64,000 nt of DNA from Rhodothalassium salexigens DSM 2132. Its GTDB lineage: Bacteria; Pseudomonadota; Alphaproteobacteria; Sphingomonadales; Rhodothalassiaceae. Every line of letters starts with the position of its first letter. The first letter of the stretch is position 1. The stretch spans positions 425,661 to 489,660 of the forward strand of contig NZ_SLXO01000002.1 of NCBI RefSeq assembly GCF_004341375.1, read 5' to 3'. The translations under genes were made by a program, and so were the position numbers. The notes beneath the pieces were generated by a model. It saw only the letters and a list, made by a program, of their open reading frames with translations. It was not told the origin of the DNA and ran no database searches. Of the stretch, positions 28,518 to 38,500 are shown piece after piece.

Positions 28518-29990
28518 ATGGCGCAAGTACAGCGGAACCGAAATTTTTTTGCGTTCGGCGCCGAGGCCGCGAACGACACCGAGGGGCTCGACCCGTTCCT
28601 ACGCCAGGCGCTCGAAGACCTGGCCGACGGCAACCGGCCCAACACTCAGAATCTGGACCCGGAGTTACGCGCCCTGGTCGACCGAGCCGCCGACCATGTG
28701 ACCGAGGCCGCCGACGCCACCTCGGCGTTTGAGGATCTGAAGGAGCGCATGGACCTGTTCGAGAACCATGCCGGTGCCGCGCTATGGGACGCGGTTCTAC
28801 ACAATGGCGACCCGTTCCACGAGCAGAGCCAATGGACCTGGTCCAACGAGTTCCGGCGGCTGTGCGGCTTCAGTTCCGAAGCCGATTTTCCCAATCGGGT
28901 CGAGGCTTGGTCCGACAAGTTGCACCCCGACGACGTGGCGGCCACAACCAAGGTTTTCAACGACCATCTGCAAGACCCGACCGGCGCCACCCCTTATGAG
29001 GTTGAGTATCGGCTGAAGCTGAAGTCGGGCGAGTATCGCTGGTTCCGGGCGTCGGGCAGCGCCACGCGGGACAGTAACGGCCGGCCGCTACGGGTCTCCG
29101 GCTCGTTGACCGACATCCAACCGGAAAAGGATGCGCTCGCCCGGCTCGAAACCTATGCCGACGATTGCGAAAGCCAGATCAAGGGCCAGGCCGACGAGAT
29201 CGCCGGTCGCGCGCACGAGTTGTCCGCCACCGCCGACCAGTTGACCAGCACCGCCAAGACCGTCCGCGACCAGTGCGCGCAAGCCAGCGACGAGTTGCAG
29301 AAGAGCACCAGCAACCTGGAAACCGTCGCCTCGGCCGCCGAGGAAATGTCCACCTCGATCCAGGAAGTGGCCACTCAGGCGAACGAGACCCAGACACGCA
29401 CCAGCGAAGCCGACAGCACCTCGCAACAGGCCCGAGAGCGGGTGACCGAACTGGCGGCGGCGGCCGAGGAAGTGGCCAAGACGCTCGAAGTGATCAAGCA
29501 GATCGCCGACCAGACCAACCTGCTCGCCCTCAACGCCACCATCGAGGCGGCCCGCGCCGGCGAGGCCGGGCGCGGCTTTTCGGTGGTGGCCTCGGAAGTC
29601 AAGTCGCTTGCCCAGCAAAGCGCCAAGGCCGCCGACGAAATCGCCGAGAAGCTGTCGGTCATGCGCGACGCCACCGGCAGTTCGGTGAGCCAGATCGAGA
29701 CGGTCGCCGGGCTGATCGGCCAGGTCAGCGAATTGACCACGGCCGTGAGTGCGGCGGTGCAGCAGCAAAGCCAATCAAGCCAGGAAATCGCCCGCAACAT
29801 CGCCGAGGCCGCCGACCGGACCGATACGGTGACCAACAGCGTTGCCGCCATTCAACAGGAAGCCGATGGCCTGACCGACGCGGCGCGCCAGGTGGACGAC
29901 GCCAGCAACAGCCTGCAAAGCCAGGCGAAGACCCTGTCCAGCGACGTGGTCGCGCTGGTCGCGAGCGTGCGCCGGTCGACCGGCGACTGA
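28518..29990 (+). CDS. Soluble PAS-domain methyl-accepting chemotaxis protein (paralogue 3)
   Basis: This is the third 490-residue paralogue. The N-terminus ([10 protein letters not shown]) differs from the other two. The PAS domain has [16 protein letters not shown] and GEYRWFR. The signalling tip reads [14 protein letters not shown] where the others have GKGFAVV. An 80-bp tract (from GTGGCC to just after ATCGAG) is identical to paralogue 2, after which the sequences diverge. GGGA lies 8 nt before the ATG. A strong bidirectional terminator follows. It is likely to signal in the same cytoplasmic receptor array, but with a different PAS input. Confidence 0.88.
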   Translation: MAQVQRNRNFFAFGAEAANDTEGLDPFLRQALEDLADGNRPNTQNLDPELRALVDRAADHVTEAADATSAFEDLKERMDLFENHAGAALWDAVLHNGDPFHEQSQWTWSNEFRRLCGFSSEADFPNRVEAWSDKLHPDDVAATTKVFNDHLQDPTGATPYEVEYRLKLKSGEYRWFRASGSATRDSNGRPLRVSGSLTDIQPEKDALARLETYADDCESQIKGQADEIAGRAHELSATADQLTSTAKTVRDQCAQASDELQKSTSNLETVASAAEEMSTSIQEVATQANETQTRTSEADSTSQQARERVTELAAAAEEVAKTLEVIKQIADQTNLLALNATIEAARAGEAGRGFSVVASEVKSLAQQSAKAADEIAEKLSVMRDATGSSVSQIETVAGLIGQVSELTTAVSAAVQQQSQSSQEIARNIAEAADRTDTVTNSVAAIQQEADGLTDAARQVDDASNSLQSQAKTLSSDVVALVASVRRSTGD

Positions 29991-30034
29991 CCCGGCGGCG
30001 CCGAGCGCCATACCGTCAGCCCCGTACGGCGATC

Positions 30035-30085
30035 GCGCCGGGAGGCCCCTGCATTGTGTAAACGGCAGGGGCCTCCCAACGGCGC
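30035..30085. terminator. Bidirectional terminator between convergent genes
   Basis: A perfect 13-bp stem, GGGAGGCCCCTGC (30040-30052) with GCAGGGGCCTCCC (30065-30077), has a 12-nt loop. GCGCCG/CGGCGC arms (30035-30040 and 30080-30085) offer an outer, partly competing pairing. There is no T-run. It lies between the third chemoreceptor and cysH. Confidence 0.7.
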
Positions 30086-30134
30086 CGATACGTTTCCGGA
30101 TTTTCAGCGGGTGCGCGGGCTTGGAGCGCGGCGA

Positions 30135-30935
30135 TCAGTCCGCGCCACCCGAGCGCACCCAGCGCCCGTCGGCGCCCAGATGGATGCCGCATTCGGTCTT
30201 TTCCTGGCCGCGCCAGCGCCCGGCACGCAGGTCCTCGCCGTCCTCGACCCGGCTGGTGCACGGCGCGCAGCCGATCGAGGGATAGCCCTTCGCCACCAGC
30301 GGATGGGGCGGCAGGCCGCGGCGGTCCATCTCGGCGCGCACATCCTCGGCGTTCCAATTGGCCAGCGGATTGATCTTGACCCGGCCATCTTGAATCTCGA
30401 CCCGCGGCAGCCTGGCGCGCACCGTCGACTGGTATTGCTTGCGCCCGGTCAGCCAGGCGTCGAAGCCCTTGAGTGCGCGCACCAGCGGCAGCGTCTTGCG
30501 AATATGGCAGCACAGGTCAGGCCGGCGCTCGTGCAACGTGCCGTCGGGGTCGTCGGCGGCCAGATCCTCGGGCTTGGGGTGGATTACCCGCACGTCGGTC
30601 AAGCCCAGCAAATCGACGATCCGGTCGCGATAGGCCAGCGTCTCGTCGAACAGCTTGTGGGTGTCGAGGAACACCACCGGCAGCGATCGGTCCACGTCGG
30701 CGGCGAAGGCCAGCAAGGCCGCGCTCTCCGCGCCGAACGACGACACCAGCGCCAGCCGCCCGGGGAACAGCGTGTCATGGGCGAACCCGATCACCCGGTC
30801 CGGGCTGGCCCCGGCCAACTGATCGGACAAAGCCGCCGCCCAGGCCTCACGCTCCAACGACTGGTGCGTGCGCCACAGGCTGCCGGGGATCGACGGCGGG
30901 TCGGTGTCCGGCCCGGTTCGGTCGCGCCCCGCCAT
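30135..30935 (-). CDS. cysH: Adenylyl-sulfate (APS) reductase, assimilatory CysH
   Basis: This 266-residue enzyme reduces APS (or PAPS) to sulfite with thioredoxin. The PP-loop motif reads VSSFGAES (65-72). The cysteine pairs CC at 142-143 and CAPC at 223-226 are the 4Fe-4S ligands of APS reductases. The catalytic Cys lies in ECGIH (C249). The iron-sulfur pairs favour APS as substrate. The ATG lies 4 nt after the sqdB stop, so the two genes form an operon. A terminator-like hairpin follows. Sulfite from this enzyme is the sulfur donor of the SqdB reaction as well as of cysteine synthesis. Confidence 0.92.
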   Translation of the reverse strand: MAGRDRTGPDTDPPSIPGSLWRTHQSLEREAWAAALSDQLAGASPDRVIGFAHDTLFPGRLALVSSFGAESAALLAFAADVDRSLPVVFLDTHKLFDETLAYRDRIVDLLGLTDVRVIHPKPEDLAADDPDGTLHERRPDLCCHIRKTLPLVRALKGFDAWLTGRKQYQSTVRARLPRVEIQDGRVKINPLANWNAEDVRAEMDRRGLPPHPLVAKGYPSIGCAPCTSRVEDGEDLRAGRWRGQEKTECGIHLGADGRWVRSGGAD

Positions 30936-30939
30936 GGGG

Positions 30940-32139
30940 TCAGGCTTCCTGTACGTCGGCCACCGCCTCGGCCGGGCGGCGTTCGCTCCAATAGGATACG
31001 CACGGGATCTTGGTGGTGTCGCAGCGCTCGGCATATTTGCGCGCGATGTCGGTCACCTCGTCGAGCAGCCCGGCTTCGAGCGTGATCGGCTCAAGACCCA
31101 GGCGCAGGAACCGGTCATTGGCCACATGCAACTCGTTTTCGTCGGCCTCGTTGCGCGGATTGTCCACATACTGAACTTCGGCGCCGGTCATCTCGGCGAC
31201 CATCTTGGCCAGATCGCGCACGCGGTGGGTCTCGGTCATCTGATTGAGGATGTTGACCCGGTCGCCACGCTGGGGCGGGTTTTCGATCGCCAGTTCGATG
31301 CAGCGCACGGTGTCCTGAATGTGGATGAAGGCGCGGGTCTGACCGCCGGTGCCGTGCACGGTCAACGGATAGCCCACCGCCGCCTGCATCAGGAACCGGT
31401 TGAGCACCGTGCCATAGTCGCCGTCATAGTCGAAGCGGTTGATCAACCGCTCGTCCTTCACCGTCTCGGCGGTCTGGGTGCCCCAGACGATACCCTGGTG
31501 CAGGTCGGTCACCTTCACGCCGTCGTTTTTGTTGTAGAAATAGAAGAAAAGCTGATCCTGCGTCTTGGTCAGGTGGTAGATCGAGCCCGGGTTCACCGGA
31601 TAGAGGATTTCCTGCTCCACCTGGCCCTGGTCGGTGTCCACCTTGACGTTCAGATAGCCCTCGGGGATCTTCATGCCGGCGGTGCCGTAGCCGTAGACGC
31701 CCATGGTGCCCAGATGCACCAGGTGCGAGTCGATGCCCGATTCCACCATCGCCGCCAGCACGTCGTTGGTGGCGTTGAGATTGTTGTCGACGGTATAGCG
31801 CTTGTGCGCCGGCGACTTCATGGAATAAGGCGCGGCGCGTTGTTCGGCGAAGTGCACGATGGCTTCGGGGCGCCACTCCTTCAGCAGCGTCACCAAGCGA
31901 TGGTAGTGCTCGCCGACCCGGAAGCTGTGGAAGTCGATGGTGCGGCCGGAGACCTCTTTCCAGACCCGCAGGCGCTCGCTCATGGGCCGGATCGGGGTCA
32001 GCGACTCCACTTCCAGTTCCACATCGATCTTACGCCGCGACAGGTCGTCCACGATGGCCACCTCGTGGCCCCGGTTCGACAGATGCAGCGCCGTAGGCCA
32101 GCCGCAGAAACCATCACCACCCAGCACCAAAATCCGCAT
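30940..32139 (-). CDS. sqdB: UDP-sulfoquinovose synthase SqdB
   Basis: This 399-residue SDR enzyme makes UDP-sulfoquinovose from UDP-glucose and sulfite, the head-group donor for the sulfolipid SQDG. The N-terminus MRILVLGGDGFCGWPTALHL is the SqdB/SQD1 signature and carries the NAD loop. Catalytic residues are T145 in HLGTMGVYGYG and Y188/K192 in YHLTK. I chose the second ATG because GGAGAAG lies 6 nt upstream and the family begins MRIL. An alternative ATG lies 12 nt earlier. No glycosyltransferase for the next step (sqdD/sqdX) is in the window. Confidence 0.95.
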   Translation of the reverse strand: MRILVLGGDGFCGWPTALHLSNRGHEVAIVDDLSRRKIDVELEVESLTPIRPMSERLRVWKEVSGRTIDFHSFRVGEHYHRLVTLLKEWRPEAIVHFAEQRAAPYSMKSPAHKRYTVDNNLNATNDVLAAMVESGIDSHLVHLGTMGVYGYGTAGMKIPEGYLNVKVDTDQGQVEQEILYPVNPGSIYHLTKTQDQLFFYFYNKNDGVKVTDLHQGIVWGTQTAETVKDERLINRFDYDGDYGTVLNRFLMQAAVGYPLTVHGTGGQTRAFIHIQDTVRCIELAIENPPQRGDRVNILNQMTETHRVRDLAKMVAEMTGAEVQYVDNPRNEADENELHVANDRFLRLGLEPITLEAGLLDEVTDIARKYAERCDTTKIPCVSYWSERRPAEAVADVQEA

Positions 32140-32257
32140 GCTCTTCTCCATCGTTACACGCCCTGTTTCCCGCGATTGACCACATGGGCCCGCTTGATGC
32201 AATGGGGAAAACGGTTGCGTTCCTGTGTCAGTCGACGCCGCCGGCTGGGTTGCCAAA

Positions 32258-33100
32258 TCAGGTAAACCGCGCCACCACGCTCTTGTAGCTGCGACTGACC
32301 TTCAATTCGCGACCCGATTGCAGGGTCAGGAAACACTCGCCATTGGCATAAGGGTGGACCTCGCGCACCTGATCCAGATTGACGATGGTCGAGCGGTGGA
32401 TGCGCTGGAACTTGGCCGGGTCGAGGCGTGCCTCCATGTGCTTCATGGTCTCGCGCAGGATATGCGTGGTGTCGCCCACATGGATGCACATGTAATCGCC
32501 GGCGGCGTCGATATAGTCGATATCGGCAACCGCCACCCGGGTGATCACGCCGCGATCCTTGATGTGCAACTGGCTGTCATAGCGCGCCTGGGTTGTCGGC
32601 CGGGCTTCCAGGATCGCGGTCAGCGCGGTCTGCGGCGGGTCGTCGAGCCCCTCGATCAGGTCGACCAGACGGGCGTTCTGCTCCACCGCCGTGCGCTGGG
32701 CCATGGCCTCGCGGACCCGGTGCAGGGTCTGGGCCAGGCGCTCCTCCTCCACCGGCTTCAAGAGATAATCCAGCGCATGGGCCTCGAACGCTTCGAGCGC
32801 GAAACGGTCATAGGCGGTGACGAACACAACCAGCGGCAACATATCCTCGCCGACCAGAGCGCGGATCACGTCGAAACCGCCCAAGCCCGGCATCTGGATG
32901 TCCAGAAACACCAGATCCGGGCGATGCTGGCGGATCAGCTTGATCGCCTCGCGCCCGTTCTGGGCCTCGTCGACGATGTCGAGGTCGTCGGCCGCGGCCA
33001 GCCGGGCGCGCAGGCCCCGCAACGCCAGCGGTTCGTCGTCCACCAGCAGGCAGCGGATCGTCCGGGACGCGGTCATGGGCGCTGTATCCTCCTCGGTCAT
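32258..33100 (-). CDS. LytTR-family response regulator
   Basis: This 280-residue regulator has a receiver domain (about 14-130) with D21-D22, phospho-acceptor D67 in FLDIQMPG, and DYLLKPV. A C-terminal LytTR DNA-binding domain (about 175-278) shows HIKDRGVI, IHRSTIVNLDQV and KVSRSYK. Its ATG overlaps the stop of the upstream sensor kinase by 4 nt (ATGA), indicating translational coupling. It is the output of a LytS-like pair and a candidate regulator of the adjacent efflux genes. Confidence 0.92.
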   Translation of the reverse strand: MTEEDTAPMTASRTIRCLLVDDEPLALRGLRARLAAADDLDIVDEAQNGREAIKLIRQHRPDLVFLDIQMPGLGGFDVIRALVGEDMLPLVVFVTAYDRFALEAFEAHALDYLLKPVEEERLAQTLHRVREAMAQRTAVEQNARLVDLIEGLDDPPQTALTAILEARPTTQARYDSQLHIKDRGVITRVAVADIDYIDAAGDYMCIHVGDTTHILRETMKHMEARLDPAKFQRIHRSTIVNLDQVREVHPYANGECFLTLQSGRELKVSRSYKSVVARFT

Positions 33101-34218
33101 CCTGATGCGGCCTCCTGCGAGCGCGCCACCGGCCGGCCGCGGCGCCCGCTCACCGACCGCGGCTCATATTGCACCGGGATGTGGATCACCACGTCGAGCC
33201 CGCGCGGGCTGCGATTGGCCAGTTCGAAGCGATAATCGTCGCCATAGACCTCGCGCAGGCGCGCGCGGGTATTGGCCAAACCGACCCCCGACGATGTCGG
33301 CGCCACCGGCACCCGGGGCGTGCCCTGGATGCCCGGCCCGTCGTCGCGCACGCGCAGGCAAAGGCGCCCGGCCTCGGCGCGGGCGATCAGCGCGATGGCA
33401 CCGCCGGCCTCGCTCGGCGCGATGGCGTACTTGATGGCGTTCTCGATCATCGGCTGCAACAACAGGCTCGGCACCATGGCATCACGCGCGCTCTCATCGA
33501 GGTCGACGCTGAAGGTCAGCCGGTCGCCAAAGCGCACCCGCTCGATATCCAGATAGAGCTTCAGCGCCTCCACCTCCTGGGCCAGCGTCACCCTCTGGGT
33601 CGGCTGATTGACCAGCGAGTAGCGCAAAAAGCTCGATAATTTGGTCAACATGGCATTGGCGCCCCGGGCATCGCCTTCCAGCACCAGGGTTGAAATGGCA
33701 TTCAGGGTATTGAACAGAAAGTGCGGGTTCAATTGGTAGCGCAGCATCGCCAGTTGCGCCTCGTGCGCCATGGCGGTGGCGCGCGCGGTCGCCGCCTGCT
33801 GTTCGAGCAATTGGCGGTAGAACTTGACGCCGAAATAGATGGCGCTCCAGGCCAGCAGCACGAAGCCGTCGAGCATCAGATTGTCGAACAGCGAATAGCT
33901 CGCCGCATTGGCCGGGTCGGACAGGCGCACGGTGGTGATCTCCACCGCCGAGAACGCGACCGCAAAGGCGCCGGAGACACCGATGGCCGCCACCGCCACC
34001 CAGATGAGACCGGCACCGAACACGCGCTGGTAGATCTGGCGCATGATCGACGACAGCACGAAACCGGTCACCGCGGCCACCAAGGTGGTATCCATATAGG
34101 GCCCCACCTGGCCGTAGAGGCTGTAGCCTTGCAACAGGCGCACCACGCCGAAGCCGCTCCAGGCGAGGACCTGAAACAACCAAAACGTCGCCTCGCGATT
34201 GCCGAACAGGCGGCTCAT
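33097..34218 (-). CDS. LytS/YehU-type sensor histidine kinase
   Basis: This 373-residue membrane kinase has about four transmembrane helices (residues 10-135). The His_kinase motif QLNPHFLFNTLNAI holds H166, and the ATPase domain has MIENAIKYAI (N box) and DDGPGIQG. There is no periplasmic sensor domain, so the signal is probably in or near the membrane. The ribosome site before the ATG is weak and the frame stays open upstream, so the start is less certain. It lies 95 nt downstream of the RND adaptor on the same strand. Confidence 0.87.
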   Translation of the reverse strand: MSRLFGNREATFWLFQVLAWSGFGVVRLLQGYSLYGQVGPYMDTTLVAAVTGFVLSSIMRQIYQRVFGAGLIWVAVAAIGVSGAFAVAFSAVEITTVRLSDPANAASYSLFDNLMLDGFVLLAWSAIYFGVKFYRQLLEQQAATARATAMAHEAQLAMLRYQLNPHFLFNTLNAISTLVLEGDARGANAMLTKLSSFLRYSLVNQPTQRVTLAQEVEALKLYLDIERVRFGDRLTFSVDLDESARDAMVPSLLLQPMIENAIKYAIAPSEAGGAIALIARAEAGRLCLRVRDDGPGIQGTPRVPVAPTSSGVGLANTRARLREVYGDDYRFELANRSPRGLDVVIHIPVQYEPRSVSGRRGRPVARSQEAASG

Positions 34219-34313
34219 CGGACCGGGCGCCAGCCAACGCGCCCGCCGACCGGCCCGAACCAGGTGGGCGCTGCGCCGTGCGTCTTCGTCTCCACCACCG
34301 TCACTCGACCCCT

Positions 34314-35441
34314 TCAGAAGGCGCGACCGCCGGCCCCGCCGTCCACGGCAGCGGCGCCGGCGGCCGCCGCATCGCCTTCGCGGATACGCACCGGCTGACC
34401 GGGCGTCAAGCGCTCGGCGCCGCGCACGATCACCAGATCGCCGGCGCCGACCGCGCCGTCGACGGCGATACGGTCGCCCTCGGCGGTACCGGTGCGCACC
34501 GCCACCCGGCGCGCCCGGCCGTCTTCGACCACGAACACGAAGCTGCCGTCGGCGCGCAGGATCAAGGCGTCGCGCGGCACCGCCACCACCTGGCGCGCGG
34601 CGCCCTTGGGGATCGCCACCCTGACCGCGGTGCCGACGATCCACGGCGCGCCGTCGAGCGTCACCCGCAACTCCACCGTGCGGCTGACCTCGTCGCCCAC
34701 CGGCACGATGGTGCGCACCGGCGCGTCGACCCGGGTGGCGTCGGCCTCGATGCCGACGATGGTCCCGGCGGCCAACTGCCCGGTCAGGCTGACCGGGATC
34801 TGCGCGCGCACCTCCAGATGGGTGGTGTCGACCAGGCGCAGAAGCTGGCCGCCGGGGCTCGCATATTCGCCCGGCGCCGCCAGCCGCGCCACCACCCGCC
34901 CCGGAAACGGCGCCCGCACCGCCGCCCGGTCGAGGCCGACGCGCGCGCGCTCCAACGCCACGCGCGCCTGGGCCAGTTCCTGCACCGTGGCGTCGCGGGT
35001 GGTCATCACCTCTTCCAGCCGCGCTTGCGGCGCATTGCCCTGGTCGGCCAGCTTGGCGATCCGCGCCACCTCGGCCTCTTCATAGCCGAGCCGCGCTTCA
35101 AGCCGCTTGATCTGCGCCACGCTCTCGCGCTCCTGAAGGCGCCAGTCGCGGTCGTCGATGCGCGCCAGCACGTCGCCCTTGGCCACCTCGCTGCCGACCT
35201 CGGCGATCCAGTCGACCCGGCCGGCGACCGCCGCGGCGATGGTGCTGTCGTTGCGGCTGATCACCGTGCCCGGCATGCGCGTCACCGCCGCCATGCGCAC
35301 CGTCTCGGCCGCCACCGCGTCCACCGGTGCCGGCGGCCGGCCGCCGGGGCGCTGGGCGTTTGCCGCCGGGGCCAGAGCGACCAGGGTCGCCAGACCGGTC
35401 AGCAGCACGGCCCACAGGCGACGGTTAAACAGATACCACAT
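34314..35441 (-). CDS. RND efflux periplasmic adaptor (membrane-fusion protein)
   Basis: This 375-residue HlyD/AcrA-type adaptor has a signal peptide (LLTGLATLVALAPAANA). A split lipoyl half-motif (GRVDWIAEVGSEVAKGDVLARID and its partner AVRAPFPGRVVARL) flanks a coiled-coil hairpin, followed by beta-barrel and membrane-proximal domains. It links the inner-membrane pump to an outer-membrane channel. I chose ATG 35441 because GAGG lies 6 nt upstream. ATGs at 35447 and 35465 are alternatives. It follows the RND gene by 91 nt on the same strand. No TolC-like gene is present. Confidence 0.88.
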   Translation of the reverse strand: MWYLFNRRLWAVLLTGLATLVALAPAANAQRPGGRPPAPVDAVAAETVRMAAVTRMPGTVISRNDSTIAAAVAGRVDWIAEVGSEVAKGDVLARIDDRDWRLQERESVAQIKRLEARLGYEEAEVARIAKLADQGNAPQARLEEVMTTRDATVQELAQARVALERARVGLDRAAVRAPFPGRVVARLAAPGEYASPGGQLLRLVDTTHLEVRAQIPVSLTGQLAAGTIVGIEADATRVDAPVRTIVPVGDEVSRTVELRVTLDGAPWIVGTAVRVAIPKGAARQVVAVPRDALILRADGSFVFVVEDGRARRVAVRTGTAEGDRIAVDGAVGAGDLVIVRGAERLTPGQPVRIREGDAAAAGAAAVDGGAGGRAF

Positions 35442-35532
35442 GAACATCCTCGCTGGTCGGGCCATCGGGGCCGTGAGAGGTCGGGGCTGCGGCGCCGGCA
35501 GCCGGTGGACGAAAGCTGCGGTCATGGCGCGG

Positions 35533-38500
35533 TCATGGCGCGGCCAGGCCGGCGGCCGCCGGGTCGCCCGGTCGGTCGCTTGAGCCGTCGGGGGCGACAC
35601 GGCGCCGCGACCGGCCCAGTTGCAACAAACTCGGCAGCAGGATCAGGGTGAACAGCGTCGACACGCTCATGCCGCCGACGATCACCGTCGCCATGCCCTG
35701 ATAGATCCGGCTGCCGGCACCGGGGATCAGCACCAGCGGCAACATGCCGGCGATCGAGGTCAGCGTGGACATGAAGATCGGCCGCAGCCGCAGCCGCAAC
35801 GCCTGGTGCACCGCCGCGCGCCGGTCGAGCCCCTCGTCTTCCGACCGACGCGTCTCGACCACCAGCAGAATCGCGTTGTTGACCACCAGCCCCAGGAGAA
35901 TGATGAAGCCGATCATGCCCAGCAGATCCAAGGGCGCGAAGGTGACCCTGTTCAATAGCCATAAAGCGACCACCCCGCCGACCGTCGCCATGGGCAGCGA
36001 CACGATCACCAGGGCGGCGTCCTTCACCGACTTGAACAGCGCCGCCATGATCAGGAACAGCAACACCACGGCGATGCCGAAATTGCCGCCGAGCGTGGCC
36101 ACCGCCTTGTCCAGGCTGTCGGCGTCGCCGCCATAGGCCAGGCTGGCGTCGGCGGGCAGCAGCGCGCGCAGGCGCGGCTCGGCCTGCTCGCGCAGGGTGC
36201 GCACGGCGGCTTCGAGCGACACGCCGGGCGGCGGCACCACGGTCAGCGTGATGGTGCGGCGGCCGTCGACGCGCTGGATGCGCGACGGCCCCACGTCGCG
36301 GCGGATCGACACCAGGTCGCCCAGGGGCAGCACGCCGGCATTGGGCGTGGCAATCGGCACGTCTTCCAGAAACTCCGGCCGCGACCAGGCGGCGGCGCGC
36401 AGGATGATGTCCATGCGCTTGTCGCCGTCGAAATACTCGCCAAGCCAGATGCCGTCGCCCATGGCGCGCATGGTCTGGGCGACGCCGTCGCGGGTCAGCC
36501 CGACCTCGGCGATGCGCCGGTCGTCGGGCGTCAGGCGGATCTCGGGCGCCACCGTCTGCGGGTCGGGGGTGGGCCGCACCCGCGCGCCGGGCAAGACCTC
36601 GCGCACCACGTCGGCGCCGGCGACCACCGCGTCCGACAGCGCCGGAAAGTCGGCCGATTGCAGATACAGGCTGATCGAGCCTGCGCCGCCAAAGCCGCCG
36701 AACAGATTGCCCTGCTGGGGATAGGTGACCACGTCGGGAAAGCCCGCCAGCACCTCGCTGCGCAACAGTGCGACCACCGCATCCACGTCGCCCTGGTCGC
36801 GCGGCCGCACGCCCATGAAGCTGCCCCAACTGCCCGAGACCAGGAAATAATCCTGAAGCGCCGGTTCGCGCGCCCCCGACACATAGGGCTCCAGCCGCTC
36901 GATCACCACATCGGCGAATTCGCGCTCGATGGTCTCGGCATTGTAGCCCGAGGGGAAGCTGATGAAGGCGTCGACCGCGTCGCGCTTGACCGGCGGCAGA
37001 TAGTTGGTCTGCGGCCACAGCAGATAAGACAGCGACAACGGCCCGACCAACAAGACCGCCACCCAGGCAATCCGGCGCCGGCGCGTGGCGGTCAGGGCCA
37101 TCAACCCATGGGCCAGCCGGTCCCACCATGCCGAGGGCTCGCGCTCGGCCTCGGCGCCCGGGCCCGGCTCGCGCCCCCGTTCAACAGCCCGGCCAGCCGC
37201 CCGGTCAGCGCCCTGGCCCCGCGGGTCGATGCGCAGGAACAGCCGCGCCGCCGCCGGCAACACGGTCACCGCCACCACCAGCGAGATGCTGACCGCGATG
37301 GCGATGGTCAGCGCCAGGTCGGCGAACAACTGGCCTTCCACGTCCTTGAGGAAGATGATCGGCAAGAAGATCGCCACCGTGGTGGCGGTCGAGGCGAGCA
37401 ACGCCCCCCAGACCTGGCGCGCGCCGGTGTCCGCCGCCTCGAAGGCGTCGCGGCCCTGCTCGCGCAGCCGGACGATGTTCTCCAGCACCACGATGGCGGC
37501 GTCCATCACCATGCCGGTGGCGAACGCCAGCCCGGCCAGCGAGATGATGTTGACCGAGCGGCCGAACAGGTCGAGCACCAAAAAGGTGGTCATGATGCAG
37601 ATCGGGATCGTGGTGGCGATCAACAGGGTCGCCCGCGCCCGGCGCAGGAACCACCACAAGGCGACCACCGCCAGCCCCATGCCGACCAGCAGATTGTTGG
37701 TGACCAGCGCGACCGCGCGGTTGATGAACACCGACGGGTCGAACGATTTCTGCATCCGTGCCCCGGCATCGGCCAGCACGGTGGCGTTGAGCCGGTCCAT
37801 GATCTCGGTCACCGCCGAGATGGCGCCCAGCACATTGGCGCCGGTCTCCTTGGCCAGGTCGAGGCTGATCGCCCGGTTGCCGTCCTGGAACACCACCGAC
37901 CGGCTGTAGATCGGCCCCACCGACACCTCGGCCACGTCGCCGAGCCGGATCGGCGTGTCGCCGCGCCAGTCGAGGATCAACTCGCTCAACTCGTCGGGCG
38001 AATAGCGGCCCTCGAAGCGCAGGGCGAAACTGCGCCGGCCCACCTCCACCTGGCCGCCCGAGACGTCGTTGGAGCGGCCGACGCGCTGCGCCACCTCGCT
38101 GACGCTCAGGCCCAGTTGCGCCAGACGATAGGGGTCGAAGACCACGCGCAGCGCCTCGCTGCCGGTGGCGCTGCGCACCGACACGCTGGCGACGCCCGCC
38201 ACCGCCTCGAACGCCGGCGCCACCTGGTCCTCGATCAACTGGGTCAGTTCGGCCAGCGACAGGGTGCTGCCGGGCAGGCGCTGCACGAACAGTTGAATGA
38301 GCGATTCATTGTCGCCCTCGCGGCCGCCGCCCTGGCGCACGCGCGGCCGGTCGGCGTCGGCGGGCAGATTGTTGACCTGTTGCAGGCGGCTGGTCACCTC
38401 GGTGAACGCCTGGTCCATGTCGGTGGCCAGGGCGAATTCCAGCCGCACCGAGCCGCGCCCGGAATTGGCCGAAGACGACATCTCGATCAGCCCGGGCAGA

